DNA from: NIOZ-UU13 sp964444135
GTDB taxonomy: Bacteria; Planctomycetota; Phycisphaerae; Sedimentisphaerales; Anaerobacaceae
Reading direction: 5' to 3'
DNA: 7,418 nt
NCBI GenBank assembly: GCA_964444135.1
Contig: CAYUFX010000162.1
Span: 1 to 7,418, forward strand
Shown: piece after piece, positions 1 through 7,180 of the stretch
Layout of the letters: each line of letters begins with the position of its first letter
Position numbering within the stretch: position 1 is the stretch's first letter
Made by a program: the position numbers and the translations under genes
The notes under the pieces: model-generated
What the model was told of the DNA's origin: nothing
Database searches by the model: none
The model's input: the letters and a program-made list of their open reading frames with translations, nothing else

Positions 1-449
1 GCTCTTTTCAAATCGGCATTCTCAGGGAGCTTCACGCATAGATTGCTTGGAACGGTTATTATCTCCGCATGGTTTGCGTAACCAGCCCCTCCACAGGCTA
101 CAAGATTACCCACGACAAAACCCTGCACATCCGAAGCTACCTCTATTATTTCTCCAGCGGAGCTATAGCCAAGGGGCGAATAGGAATCAAGCTTTTTCAT
201 GACCGCTCTGTAGGTCTGAACAGGACCCTGCTGTTTCAGTGCATCTATCACATGTTTCACCTGCTGTGGTCGTTCCTTTGCTTTTCCTATCAGGCTCTTT
301 CTTGCTGCAGTTACAGAACTGCCTTCTGTCCCAGCACTGATCAGCGAATAGTGATTTCTTACCAGCACTTTCCCTGGCCCAAGCACCGGAAGCGGCACTT
401 CAAGAACCTGTATTTCTCCGTTTTTGAGTTTTTGTGCAAGTTGTTTCAA
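1..449 (-). CDS. Bi-domain oxidoreductase, N-terminal zinc-alcohol-dehydrogenase-like part (partial, runs off left edge)
   Basis: The frame is open from a TTG at 449 to the window edge, giving 149 codons. The protein begins MKQLAQKLKNGEIQVLEVP and contains, at about residues 36-43, LISAGTEG, then LGYSSAGEIIEV at about 104-115, and VACGGAGYANHAEI at about 126-139, followed by VPSNLCVKLPENA. This is the GroES-like start of a medium-chain dehydrogenase. The GTE motif followed by a long helical insert (KSLIGKAKERPQQVKHVIDA) is what I know from the bi-domain oxidoreductases that fuse an alcohol-dehydrogenase half to a Gfo/Idh/MocA half in polysaccharide clusters. The second half lies outside the window, so the fusion is inferred. 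The TTG overlaps the stop of the upstream CapK-like gene (TTGA, 446-449), and a GAAGG lies nine bases upstream at 459-463. It is probably cytosolic and NAD(P)-dependent; the substrate is unknown, perhaps a nucleotide sugar. Confidence 0.85.
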   Translation of the reverse strand, partial: MKQLAQKLKNGEIQVLEVPLPVLGPGKVLVRNHYSLISAGTEGSSVTAARKSLIGKAKERPQQVKHVIDALKQQGPVQTYRAVMKKLDSYSPLGYSSAGEIIEVASDVQGFVVGNLVACGGAGYANHAEIITVPSNLCVKLPENADLKR

Positions 450-1849
450 GAGTTTTCGCCTTCAATGTTTTGTATTTGGGCACCGGGAACCTTCGAAATT
501 ACAAATCGTAGCTTTCCCTGGCTTGTCCGCTCAATTGCTCCAACGTAGTCAATGTCTATTACTATCTGGTTTCCGAGCCGAGTGCGGGCTTCACGCAGAA
601 GCATCTTTTCGTCTTTTCCAGTGTATTCTTTGCTGCGAACCACTCTGAAAACGACTCGCTCCATATGCTCCTGGAATATTTGGCACTCCTTGATGTTGAC
701 CATGTCCTTGAAGATGTGATCGAGCCGGCCGATGCGTCGGCCATCGGGTGTTAGAACGTAGTCTTCTTTCCTGCCGTCAATCGACCTGACCAATCTCCCT
801 GTACGTCCGCATGGACACCTTTTCTCTGGATCTTCAAGTTGGGCCAGATCACCAACATCATAGCGGATTAGCGGGAAAGCATAGTTGGTATAGTTAGTTC
901 CAATAATACGATATGAGTCGCCATCCACGGGAAGGAATTCGATATGGGCGTAATCCTCGTCCACATGAAGATTACCTTCCGGGCATTCCGAGATATTGGC
1001 TACGCCTTCCGCCATGCCATAGTGCTGCCGGCAGGGCGCTCCAAAGGTCTTCTCGATGACCAGCTTTTGCTGTGGTAGGAGACTTTCAGCCCCGACTGTG
1101 ACTACTTTGGGCCTGTAGTTCAACTCGTATCCCTGTTCCAACATAAAGGATCCGAGTAACGCCAAGAGCGAAGGATACCCCTGGATCCATGGAAGATGTC
1201 GGCGGTTTAGCTCCTCCACATAATAGGGGAGATTATACTCACTCATGTGGTAGGCACTAAAAAGAATTTGTCGACCCGGCCGGTTGACACGCCAGAAAGG
1301 TGGTTTCGATCTCTCGAATGGTACTATGGACTTTCCGTAGAAATGGGCGTGCCACGTATTCCGGTCCAAGCCAAAACGAGCGCGGTATCGCCACCATATG
1401 GCCCATTGTTCCTGTTCGGCCTCCAGTGTCATTGGGAAAATCAGTCCAGCCCCGGTTGTGCCGCTGGTATGCATTGTGCTGTATCGCATCCGGTTCTTTA
1501 AGTCACTGTGAAAATCGGCCAAGCTCCCTTGGATAGTCTGCTTATTCAGAATCGGGAGAGCCGTCAGATTATCAGGCCCACGGATATCCTGAGGGTCAAT
1601 GTGCATTTCTGCAAATAACCGGCGGTAATATGGAACAGTGCTGGCGGCGTGTTGCACGATGGCCTGGCATCGCCGACGAGCGAAGGCTTTTATCTGTTCC
1701 GAAGTCAACCGATCTCGTTCAAATACCTCTTGTTCCAGCGCTTTGTAGCTATTCCCATATCGCCTCCGAATGAGCCGTGCCCCATACAGACTGCACAGAG
1801 AATTCTGACAGAAAACTGGGAGATGCAGATAAAAATGCTTAAAGTCCAA
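446..1849 (-). CDS. CapK/PaaK-like adenylate-forming enzyme (second copy), TTG start
   Basis: This is an AMP-binding protein of the phenylacetate-CoA-ligase/CapK family (COG1541 type), 467 residues from the TTG at 1849. Counted from that start, the phosphate-binding loop SGTTG is at 129-133, YGMAE at 277-281, RYDVGD at 329-334, a CPCGR cysteine pair at 345-349, DGRKED at 358-363, and the C-terminal SQGKLRF with the likely catalytic lysine at 446. All core motifs are intact, so it should form an acyl-adenylate; the acid and acceptor are unknown. An upstream in-frame start at 1942 would give 498 residues but would overlap the DUF362 gene by 104 bases, and ATG at 1882 by 44. The TTG has GGAGG six bases upstream, and the residues after it (FYLHLPVFCQNSLCSLYG) resemble the usual N-terminus of the family as I recall it. 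It overlaps DUF362 by 11 bases and the oxidoreductase by 4. Family is sure, start fairly sure, substrate unknown. Confidence 0.88.
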   Translation of the reverse strand: MDFKHFYLHLPVFCQNSLCSLYGARLIRRRYGNSYKALEQEVFERDRLTSEQIKAFARRRCQAIVQHAASTVPYYRRLFAEMHIDPQDIRGPDNLTALPILNKQTIQGSLADFHSDLKNRMRYSTMHTSGTTGAGLIFPMTLEAEQEQWAIWWRYRARFGLDRNTWHAHFYGKSIVPFERSKPPFWRVNRPGRQILFSAYHMSEYNLPYYVEELNRRHLPWIQGYPSLLALLGSFMLEQGYELNYRPKVVTVGAESLLPQQKLVIEKTFGAPCRQHYGMAEGVANISECPEGNLHVDEDYAHIEFLPVDGDSYRIIGTNYTNYAFPLIRYDVGDLAQLEDPEKRCPCGRTGRLVRSIDGRKEDYVLTPDGRRIGRLDHIFKDMVNIKECQIFQEHMERVVFRVVRSKEYTGKDEKMLLREARTRLGNQIVIDIDYVGAIERTSQGKLRFVISKVPGAQIQNIEGENS

Positions 1850-3335
1850 ACTTCTCCTCCAGCTTTCGCTCGGCCTTTCCATGCTCGATATGACCCACCC
1901 ACCCGAAATGTGGGCGAAATCCCAAATGCTCACCGCCTTCAAGTTTGTCGAACGCCACGTCCCAGTCTTGTATATTGGATGTACAGAGAATCTCGTTGGG
2001 CGTGCAGTTTATCAATGGGTAATCTTTTATTCTCCAAGCCCTTTCAAGAACACAAAGCCTGCGATAATCAAATCCCATCAATTCAGCACAAACCGTATCT
2101 ACCGATACCGGATTGAATCCGGCTATAACAATGCCACAGGGCTTCGCATCGACAGCTACCGGCCCATCCCCTTCACCGGCAATGATGCCATCGATCAACG
2201 ACATATAGCGCAAAGGCTTGGTTCGAGGTTTGCCATCTCCCGCAAAATGAAACAGGCATTTGTTGAGGTCCAGGACCATGCGCCAGGCTGTATCGTTTCC
2301 ATACCAATTGCCCGACCGTACTACCCGACTCGTATCTCCAAACACTGCTTTGCCAGTCTTAAATAGAAGCTGTGTCAGAGCCCCTCCGCAACCACCCAGG
2401 GTCGTCAGACATTTCTTGATGCCGACTATCCCCCGACTCTGGACCTTGTTCTTCAAGTTGCTATCCGAGAATTCATCACCTCCTTCTGCGGGTGTGCCGA
2501 TGGTGTAGTGTGGCAGGCAATTTCGATAACCATTGGCACCGACCATATTCTTTAAGCTAAGGGTGACACCTGTCTTTTTGTGTGTTTTCATTTTCGGTAG
2601 GTTTATTAGCACGTCGGCGTCCATCACACTGCGGCAAAGCACATAGGTATGATGTCCTTGCCCGTGGTACTTAGCGGTTTCCTCGATGTCGTAATCCGCG
2701 CCGTAGAACTTGCCTTTGAGTGGATAGTTCGCGAACTCGCTGCCGTCATCTAAATTGATCGTCGTGTAGCCGGCGGGATCACCAGGCAGTGACTCTCGTT
2801 TATAGGTCACGCCGTTTCTGTGCAGCCAATGATCACGACGCAGGTCGAGTAAAGAGACTTCCAGTCCCTTATCCTGAAAATAATCAACGATTTTATCTAA
2901 CCCGGTCCGTCGCACGATTTCACCAAAATCCGAATCGGTTTGCGGTCCATCCGCAATAGATACTTTTCCTTTTCCTTTCAGTGCGATGAACACATAGTCC
3001 AGAACCGCTCGAATGATGGAGGGATGGGTAATAACTTGCTCCCACTCATTCGGGCGAGTGCTGTGTGATTCGCATATCAAGTTTGGCTTGAGCAGGACAT
3101 AATCGCCCGGTTCAATCAAGTCTCCCAATGGATTCCAGGCTGTCTGTCCAAAATTGGACTTGTCCAGCGCCAATAGGTGAAGGACATTCCTTACTATGGA
3201 ATAAGCCGCATTATTTGATTCTGACAAAATATCTTGGAAGGGATACTCGGGATACTTTTCAGAGGGATGGAACGGTGCCTCAGTCGAATACCATTCCTTG
3301 CCTTTGCATATCGCAACATGATTCTGTTCAGTCAA
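1839..3335 (-). CDS. DUF362 domain protein, TTG start
   Basis: A 498-residue DUF362 (COG2006 type) protein. Family signatures are VLLKPNL at 80-86, THPS at 103-106, ADG at 128-130, the PKMKTHKKTGVTLSLKNMVG segment at 247-266, DGIIAGEGDGP at 382-392 and GFNPVSVDTVCAELMGFD at 406-423. The biochemical role of DUF362 is not settled; some relatives carry ferredoxin-like CxxCxxC clusters, but I see none here. No signal peptide or membrane segment is evident, so it is probably cytosolic. The protein is longer than minimal DUF362 domains, with an extra N-terminal stretch (about 1-75) and a middle insertion between the LKN motif and DGIIAGEGDGP. The start is TTG, with GGAGG seven bases upstream. It follows the first CapK-like gene by 29 bases and overlaps the second by 11, so it very likely shares one transcript with them. 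A role in making or attaching the group that the CapK-like enzymes activate is a guess from position only. Confidence 0.87.
   Translation of the reverse strand: MTEQNHVAICKGKEWYSTEAPFHPSEKYPEYPFQDILSESNNAAYSIVRNVLHLLALDKSNFGQTAWNPLGDLIEPGDYVLLKPNLICESHSTRPNEWEQVITHPSIIRAVLDYVFIALKGKGKVSIADGPQTDSDFGEIVRRTGLDKIVDYFQDKGLEVSLLDLRRDHWLHRNGVTYKRESLPGDPAGYTTINLDDGSEFANYPLKGKFYGADYDIEETAKYHGQGHHTYVLCRSVMDADVLINLPKMKTHKKTGVTLSLKNMVGANGYRNCLPHYTIGTPAEGGDEFSDSNLKNKVQSRGIVGIKKCLTTLGGCGGALTQLLFKTGKAVFGDTSRVVRSGNWYGNDTAWRMVLDLNKCLFHFAGDGKPRTKPLRYMSLIDGIIAGEGDGPVAVDAKPCGIVIAGFNPVSVDTVCAELMGFDYRRLCVLERAWRIKDYPLINCTPNEILCTSNIQDWDVAFDKLEGGEHLGFRPHFGWVGHIEHGKAERKLEEKFGL
1854..1860 (-). promoter_or_regulatory. 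Ribosome binding site deciding the TTG start at 1849
   Basis: The minus strand reads GGAGGAG at 1860-1854, then AAGT, then TTG at 1849-1847. Counted from GGAGG (1860-1856) the spacing is six bases, close to ideal. The site lies inside the last codons of the DUF362 gene (the Leu-Glu-Glu-Lys stretch), so those codons do double duty. It favours TTG 1849 over the longer starts at 1942 and 1882. Confidence 0.7.
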
Positions 3336-3342
3336 ACCAGAA

Positions 3343-3347
3343 CCTCC
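3343..3347 (-). promoter_or_regulatory. Ribosome binding site for the TTG start of the DUF362 gene
   Basis: The minus strand reads GGAGG at 3347-3343, then TTCTGGT (seven bases), then TTG at 3335-3333. The strong match and good spacing support TTG as the true start. No ATG lies in frame near this point. The 29-base gap to the preceding gene leaves little room for a separate promoter. Confidence 0.7.
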
Positions 3348-3364
3348 AAAACCTACTACCAGAC

Positions 3365-4762
3365 TTATACATGGCAGTTTTGTATCAATAAACGATGTTT
3401 ACCACGATGAGTTTTCGGAATTTGCTCTACAATACGAACGTATATCTTGATCTTTCCAGAAACTGACCTCATTAAGATTGTCCTCATTGTTTCAGAATCG
3501 TCAGATTTCCAATTTAAGTTTGGAACTACTCGAATTAAAAGTGTGCCAATTTCATCCTGTTGAAATTGCATTTCCCTAATGCCAGAAAACTGGGGTAGAT
3601 GCTGACCAAAAATAAACGCTGTCAAGGTTACCATGGTTTTATCATTCAAAAAGACGATGTTCTGAGAACGCCCTTCTATGTGTTCCATGACGACACAGGG
3701 CAGGCCATTAGGAGTTTCCTTCTTTGAGGACAATACACCCAAATCACCCGTATCGTATCGAATAAACGGCATCACATAGTTGTCAAAACTTGTTCCAACA
3801 ATGCGCCCAATTTTGCCAGGTTCAGTTATTGTGCTGCCATGCTCATCCAGAAGTTCAACATAGCCATAGAATGGATAGAAGTAATATTCCTCAGTCCCTG
3901 GAGAATTGCCTCCGTGCAAGACACACTCAGAATGGCCATACCAATTCACAATGTGAGTATCGTAGAACTGTTTGAACCATTCATGATCACTTTCACTCAA
4001 TCCTTCGGAACCAAGGAACGCCGCTTTGATCCGGACGTCTTTACCCAACCGGCATGGCTCTTTGATGCATTCAGTAAGAATACGCAATGCCGAAGGATAA
4101 GCGTGGATGAACTCCGGATTGAACTGTTTGATAGCTCTAATGACCACATTCACATTCCGGTCGTTCAGTTCGTAACACGAGATTGATAGAATGTTTCCAA
4201 GAATTTGCTTTTCGAATAGACTGTTATTCTTTAGAGGAGCCCCTCTTACCATAAGAGTTTTGCTTCCGGGACGATAACCATATTGTCCCCAAAACCATTG
4301 AAAGTGACACTTCTCTTTGGGGCGTGTCACATGTTTATGCAGAAAAAAACTCATGGGAGTCCCACTGCTGCCGCCAGTATTTGAGCGTAGTCTATGCCCT
4401 TCGCTGCCTGGATCAATAAGCTTTTCTGGCATATCATTAAAATGTTTTTTGGATACCACAGGGAATTGTTGAAGTTCCGCAGTACTCGTTATCTTCTGAA
4501 ATTGCTGATAGAAGGGAATATTATCTACGGCATGATTGACCGTTTTCTTCAACAAATGAAGTTGCAACTGGTGTATAACTTGTGGGTCTTTTTCTATCAG
4601 AAAACGATGAATACGTTTGGCATATATCCTGTAAAAAGAACCATAGCGAATGGATAGCGGAATTTTATTATAGATGTACCCCACACCATTGCGTAAAGGA
4701 AGCGGTAAATTAAAAAAGCTCTTTTTCCGCTCAGCAAATATGTCTTCTATTGAAATCGCCAC
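3365..4762 (-). CDS. CapK/PaaK-like adenylate-forming enzyme (first copy), GTG start
   Basis: A 465-residue member of the phenylacetate-CoA-ligase/CapK family. The phosphate-binding loop is TGGSSGTP at 129-136, followed by NWYGHSE at 273-279, RYDTGD at 335-340, EGR at 363-365 and a C-terminal HRGKHRLL with the likely catalytic lysine at 455. These support formation of an acyl-adenylate, with transfer to CoA or straight to a sugar. It differs clearly from the second copy: the loop is GGSSGTP rather than SGTTG, and the CPCGR cysteine pair is absent, so the two are not a recent duplication and probably use different substrates. The start is GTG; the nearest GGAG lies 13 bases upstream, longer than usual, so the start is less certain than the family. 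The segment LPLPLRNGVGYIYNKIP at 19-35 looks like the family's usual N-terminal region, which argues against a much later start. A 100-base spacer separates it from the glycosyltransferase upstream; DUF362 follows 29 bases downstream. Confidence 0.87.
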   Translation of the reverse strand: MAISIEDIFAERKKSFFNLPLPLRNGVGYIYNKIPLSIRYGSFYRIYAKRIHRFLIEKDPQVIHQLQLHLLKKTVNHAVDNIPFYQQFQKITSTAELQQFPVVSKKHFNDMPEKLIDPGSEGHRLRSNTGGSSGTPMSFFLHKHVTRPKEKCHFQWFWGQYGYRPGSKTLMVRGAPLKNNSLFEKQILGNILSISCYELNDRNVNVVIRAIKQFNPEFIHAYPSALRILTECIKEPCRLGKDVRIKAAFLGSEGLSESDHEWFKQFYDTHIVNWYGHSECVLHGGNSPGTEEYYFYPFYGYVELLDEHGSTITEPGKIGRIVGTSFDNYVMPFIRYDTGDLGVLSSKKETPNGLPCVVMEHIEGRSQNIVFLNDKTMVTLTAFIFGQHLPQFSGIREMQFQQDEIGTLLIRVVPNLNWKSDDSETMRTILMRSVSGKIKIYVRIVEQIPKTHRGKHRLLIQNCHV

Positions 4763-4770
4763 CGAATAAA

Positions 4771-4818
4771 CTATACTCCGACAGGTTTGGCGTTTAGGAT
4801 TTTTCCGTAAATATCCAT
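4771..4818 (-). other. Possible 15-codon leader ORF or gene remnant before the CapK-like gene
   Basis: In the 100-base spacer, ATG at 4818 opens a frame encoding MDIYGKILNAKPVGV and ends at TAG (4773-4771), nine bases before the GTG start at 4762. The same frame is open further upstream to a TAA, giving 27 sense codons in all (LTQKLKFGDIVL precedes the Met). The stop lies beside the only GGAG near the CapK-like start, so terminating ribosomes could help reinitiation. It could equally be a decayed gene end or chance; no good Shine-Dalgarno precedes it. The rest of the spacer shows no clear promoter or terminator hairpin. Confidence 0.2.
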
Positions 4819-4862
4819 CAGTACAATATCACCAAATTTTAACTTTTGAGTGAGTTATTCCA

Positions 4863-5981
4863 TTAACCGTTCAAAGTGAGATTAATAACATCTATCATTC
4901 TTTGAACAAAATGTTCCTCTGTGAGATTTGCTTCATAGAGCTGGCGACTCTTCTTACCCATTCTCACTCTTACTTCAGGATGTTCAATGAGATAGATTAT
5001 TTTTTCTGCTACTGAATCCGGATCTCTCTTAGGGATTATAAACCCATTTTCATCATCAATAACGGACTCTTTTATACATCCCTGGTCAGTAGTGATAATA
5101 GGCAGCTCTGCGGCCATCGCCTCTACAATTACCCACGGATGCCCCTCAAACGGATAGTACGTTGGAAAGACAAAAATGTTAGCATCCTGTAGTAACCTTG
5201 TTTTATTTCTGCCTGTAACGGTTCCTCTAAATTCAACGTAATCTTCAATTTTCTCTCTTTTTAAATAGTTTTCACACTCGAATCTGTCTTCATCTCTCAC
5301 CCATGAACCTGTAAAGAAATATCTCAAATTATTATGGTATTGCGCTACCTTCTTAATGGAATACAAAACATCCTTGAATCCCTTTGTTTCAATAAGATTA
5401 GAAAGAAATAGAATCATAATATGATCTTTCTCGGGATTTTTGTATCTGGCTTGATCTAAAGTTATATTAAGCCCATTAGGTACAACCGATAGTTTCCCTT
5501 CGGGAATTAAACCATCAAATAGGATTTTTAAAGAACTTCCAAGAACAATCATTCTGTCAATCCTTTTTAAGGTCTGTTCAATAACATATTTCATAACCTT
5601 GTTAGATGAATTGTAAAATTCCCTAAAGTGTCCTCCTCGCAGGTGAAGAACAACCTTTTTTCCGAATAGTTTTGACAGAACGATGAATGGAACATCTCTT
5701 AAAAATCCGGCAGTTGCCTGACATATGGGTATATAAACAAGGTCGGGTTTGTTAAATAATAATTTGTGAAGCAGAATACAATAGTGTTTCAGCGCCAGAT
5801 AAAAGTTGGCCGCATCCAGCTTCCCTAACGTGCTCAAAGGCCGTCTGTCGGCTGTATCAATGTGCATCACATCAAACTCATCAGAAAACCTTGAATTAAG
5901 GATTATTTGAGTTGCTATGCTCGGCCCCATATATGGCGGCGGCGTAGGAGCCATAAAAATTATAGTCTTTCTTTTTTCCAT
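4863..5981 (-). CDS. GT4-family glycosyltransferase
   Basis: A 372-residue retaining glycosyltransferase of the GT-B fold, family GT4, counted from ATG at 5981. The N-terminal half opens with a strand and the loop MAPTPPPYMGPSIAT at about 10-24, typical of a nucleotide-sugar transferase subgroup in polysaccharide clusters, then LHLRGGHFREFYNS at about 112-125. The C-terminal half has VVPNG at about 166-170, FLSNLIETKGF at about 192-202, and the E-x7-E motif FEGHPWVIVEAMA, with glutamates at about 279 and 287, that contacts the sugar-nucleotide donor. It should transfer one sugar onto a lipid-linked intermediate at the inner face of the membrane; donor and acceptor cannot be read. No signal peptide is seen. 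A TTG three codons upstream (5990) is an alternative start; neither has a good Shine-Dalgarno. It lies 47 bases downstream of the ATP-grasp gene. It is AT-rich compared with the genes to its left. Confidence 0.9.
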   Translation of the reverse strand: MEKRKTIIFMAPTPPPYMGPSIATQIILNSRFSDEFDVMHIDTADRRPLSTLGKLDAANFYLALKHYCILLHKLLFNKPDLVYIPICQATAGFLRDVPFIVLSKLFGKKVVLHLRGGHFREFYNSSNKVMKYVIEQTLKRIDRMIVLGSSLKILFDGLIPEGKLSVVPNGLNITLDQARYKNPEKDHIMILFLSNLIETKGFKDVLYSIKKVAQYHNNLRYFFTGSWVRDEDRFECENYLKREKIEDYVEFRGTVTGRNKTRLLQDANIFVFPTYYPFEGHPWVIVEAMAAELPIITTDQGCIKESVIDDENGFIIPKRDPDSVAEKIIYLIEHPEVRVRMGKKSRQLYEANLTEEHFVQRMIDVINLTLNG

Positions 5982-6028
5982 CTCGAACAATATTGTATGT
6001 CATTGACCATGGACTAATGAATAAGACT

Positions 6029-7069
6029 CTAGTGTTCATTGCTGGTCGCTTTATTTATGAAATCACAAACGCTAATGGCAAATTCCTTTTCAAGAATCGA
6101 TTTTTCGTCTACGTGCATCCATGCTCCTGTGGAATCACGTTTGAAGTACCATTTCGACTTCTCCAAAGTGTAGTTTCCGAAATGTTCAAACTGAAATTCA
6201 AGCAAATAGAAGGATTGCTCATCGAAAGCAATATCTAATCCAACAAATGGAGTCTCGAAAGTGTCATAAATCAACTTTGCGAAATCCAAAAGGCCATTTG
6301 GTAGTGTTTCGGGAAAAGAAAATAAGTGGCTACCGCTCGCTCTAAAATCATCTTTTCTAACCTCTCTTGACAAAACGTAATACTTTTCTCCATAAACCAA
6401 TACCTTATAATCGCCAGGAACATCTTCTATGAAATCTTGGATAATGAACTTTTTCCTATGATTAGACCTTGAACGATAGTCTGGGTATGTCTTTTTCATG
6501 AAAGGTTTTAATACGTTTACTATGTAGTCGTATGGATGAAAGGTTCGTGACATCCTTTTCGGAATGAAACGCTTTTCATTATAAGTGGTGAGCAATCTGA
6601 CATTCCTGCTTTGAGCTCCAGCAGCCATCTTAATTACGTATGGGGCATCTTTATAGATCCCGAAGTTACCCAAATACTCTTCATATGTTCCATAATAATG
6701 AGACCTGATGTTCTTTATGTCCTCACAGTCCGAGATATCTCTTAGGATTTCCATGAAAACCTTATTTTCATGGGCCCTAAATAGCTCAAATCGAGGGATC
6801 AGGATAGCTCCCTTCAGTTTCAGCCCGAGCAAAATATCCTCGATATAACTTTTATAGTGTAGGCCTCTGTCCTCCGAAGACTGGTAAATAACAAAGGTAT
6901 CAACATAATCGTCTTCCCTAAAATTAATATCAGAAAAACGTTTGACATCGGTCGCAATCCCAAGCTCCTCAAAGCATCTCCTAAATAGTCCCATATCAAA
7001 ATTAGCTTCCTTGTGTCGCGCGGAAAGCCAGAACTGATTTCTGTAGTCAACAAGTATGAGTAATTTCAT
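6029..7069 (-). CDS. ATP-grasp fold ligase-like protein
   Basis: A 346-residue protein with an ATP-grasp pattern in its C-terminal two thirds. VIKMAAGAQSRNV at 145-157 fits the nucleotide-binding lysine and flexible loop, QDFIEDVPGDYKVLVYG at 211-227 fits the central hinge and acidic segment, REVRKDDFRASGSHLFSF at 235-252 resembles the RimK-type arginine-rich stretch, and GLDIAFDEQSFYLLEFQFEH at 277-296 carries the metal-binding Asp 279 and Glu 291. The usual Glu-x-Asn is here Glu-Phe-Gln (291-293). The first 120 residues resemble the Rossmann-like pre-ATP-grasp lobe. Enzymes of this fold join a carboxylate to an amine or other nucleophile using ATP; in a polysaccharide cluster an aminoacyl-sugar ligase is plausible but unproven. 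The start is ATG with AGGAG nine bases upstream (7079-7083). A 128-base AT-rich spacer precedes it, which could hold a promoter, but I find no convincing -35/-10 pair. Confidence 0.8.
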   Translation of the reverse strand: MKLLILVDYRNQFWLSARHKEANFDMGLFRRCFEELGIATDVKRFSDINFREDDYVDTFVIYQSSEDRGLHYKSYIEDILLGLKLKGAILIPRFELFRAHENKVFMEILRDISDCEDIKNIRSHYYGTYEEYLGNFGIYKDAPYVIKMAAGAQSRNVRLLTTYNEKRFIPKRMSRTFHPYDYIVNVLKPFMKKTYPDYRSRSNHRKKFIIQDFIEDVPGDYKVLVYGEKYYVLSREVRKDDFRASGSHLFSFPETLPNGLLDFAKLIYDTFETPFVGLDIAFDEQSFYLLEFQFEHFGNYTLEKSKWYFKRDSTGAWMHVDEKSILEKEFAISVCDFINKATSNEH

Positions 7070-7180
7070 TGGCTCTCACTCCTAGATAAAATCGAAAACC
7101 AAGGTCAAAGCTGATTAATACTTTTATGTTTATATTTAGTGACTTCTTATCGGTGGCTGCCGAGTTTGGCACTTCTACTT

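Noticed and set aside
69..548. Plus-strand open frame of 159 codons
   Set aside because: It lies opposite the oxidoreductase and the end of the CapK-like gene, which have clear family motifs; its translation has no recognisable domain.
1649..2366. Two overlapping plus-strand open frames of about 155-161 codons
   Set aside because: Both are antisense to the DUF362 gene and the start of the CapK-like gene and show no domain or ribosome site of note; they are shadows.
446..3335. The CapK-like and DUF362 frames both measuring 498 codons, hinting at a duplication
   Set aside because: They belong to unrelated families with different motifs, and the CapK-like length depends on an unlikely start; the match is chance.
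5982..6028. Imperfect palindrome around CCATGG in the short spacer before the GT4 gene
   Set aside because: The arms (CATTAGTCCA against CATTGACCA) need a bulge and mismatches, and there is no T-run, so it is not a credible terminator or operator.
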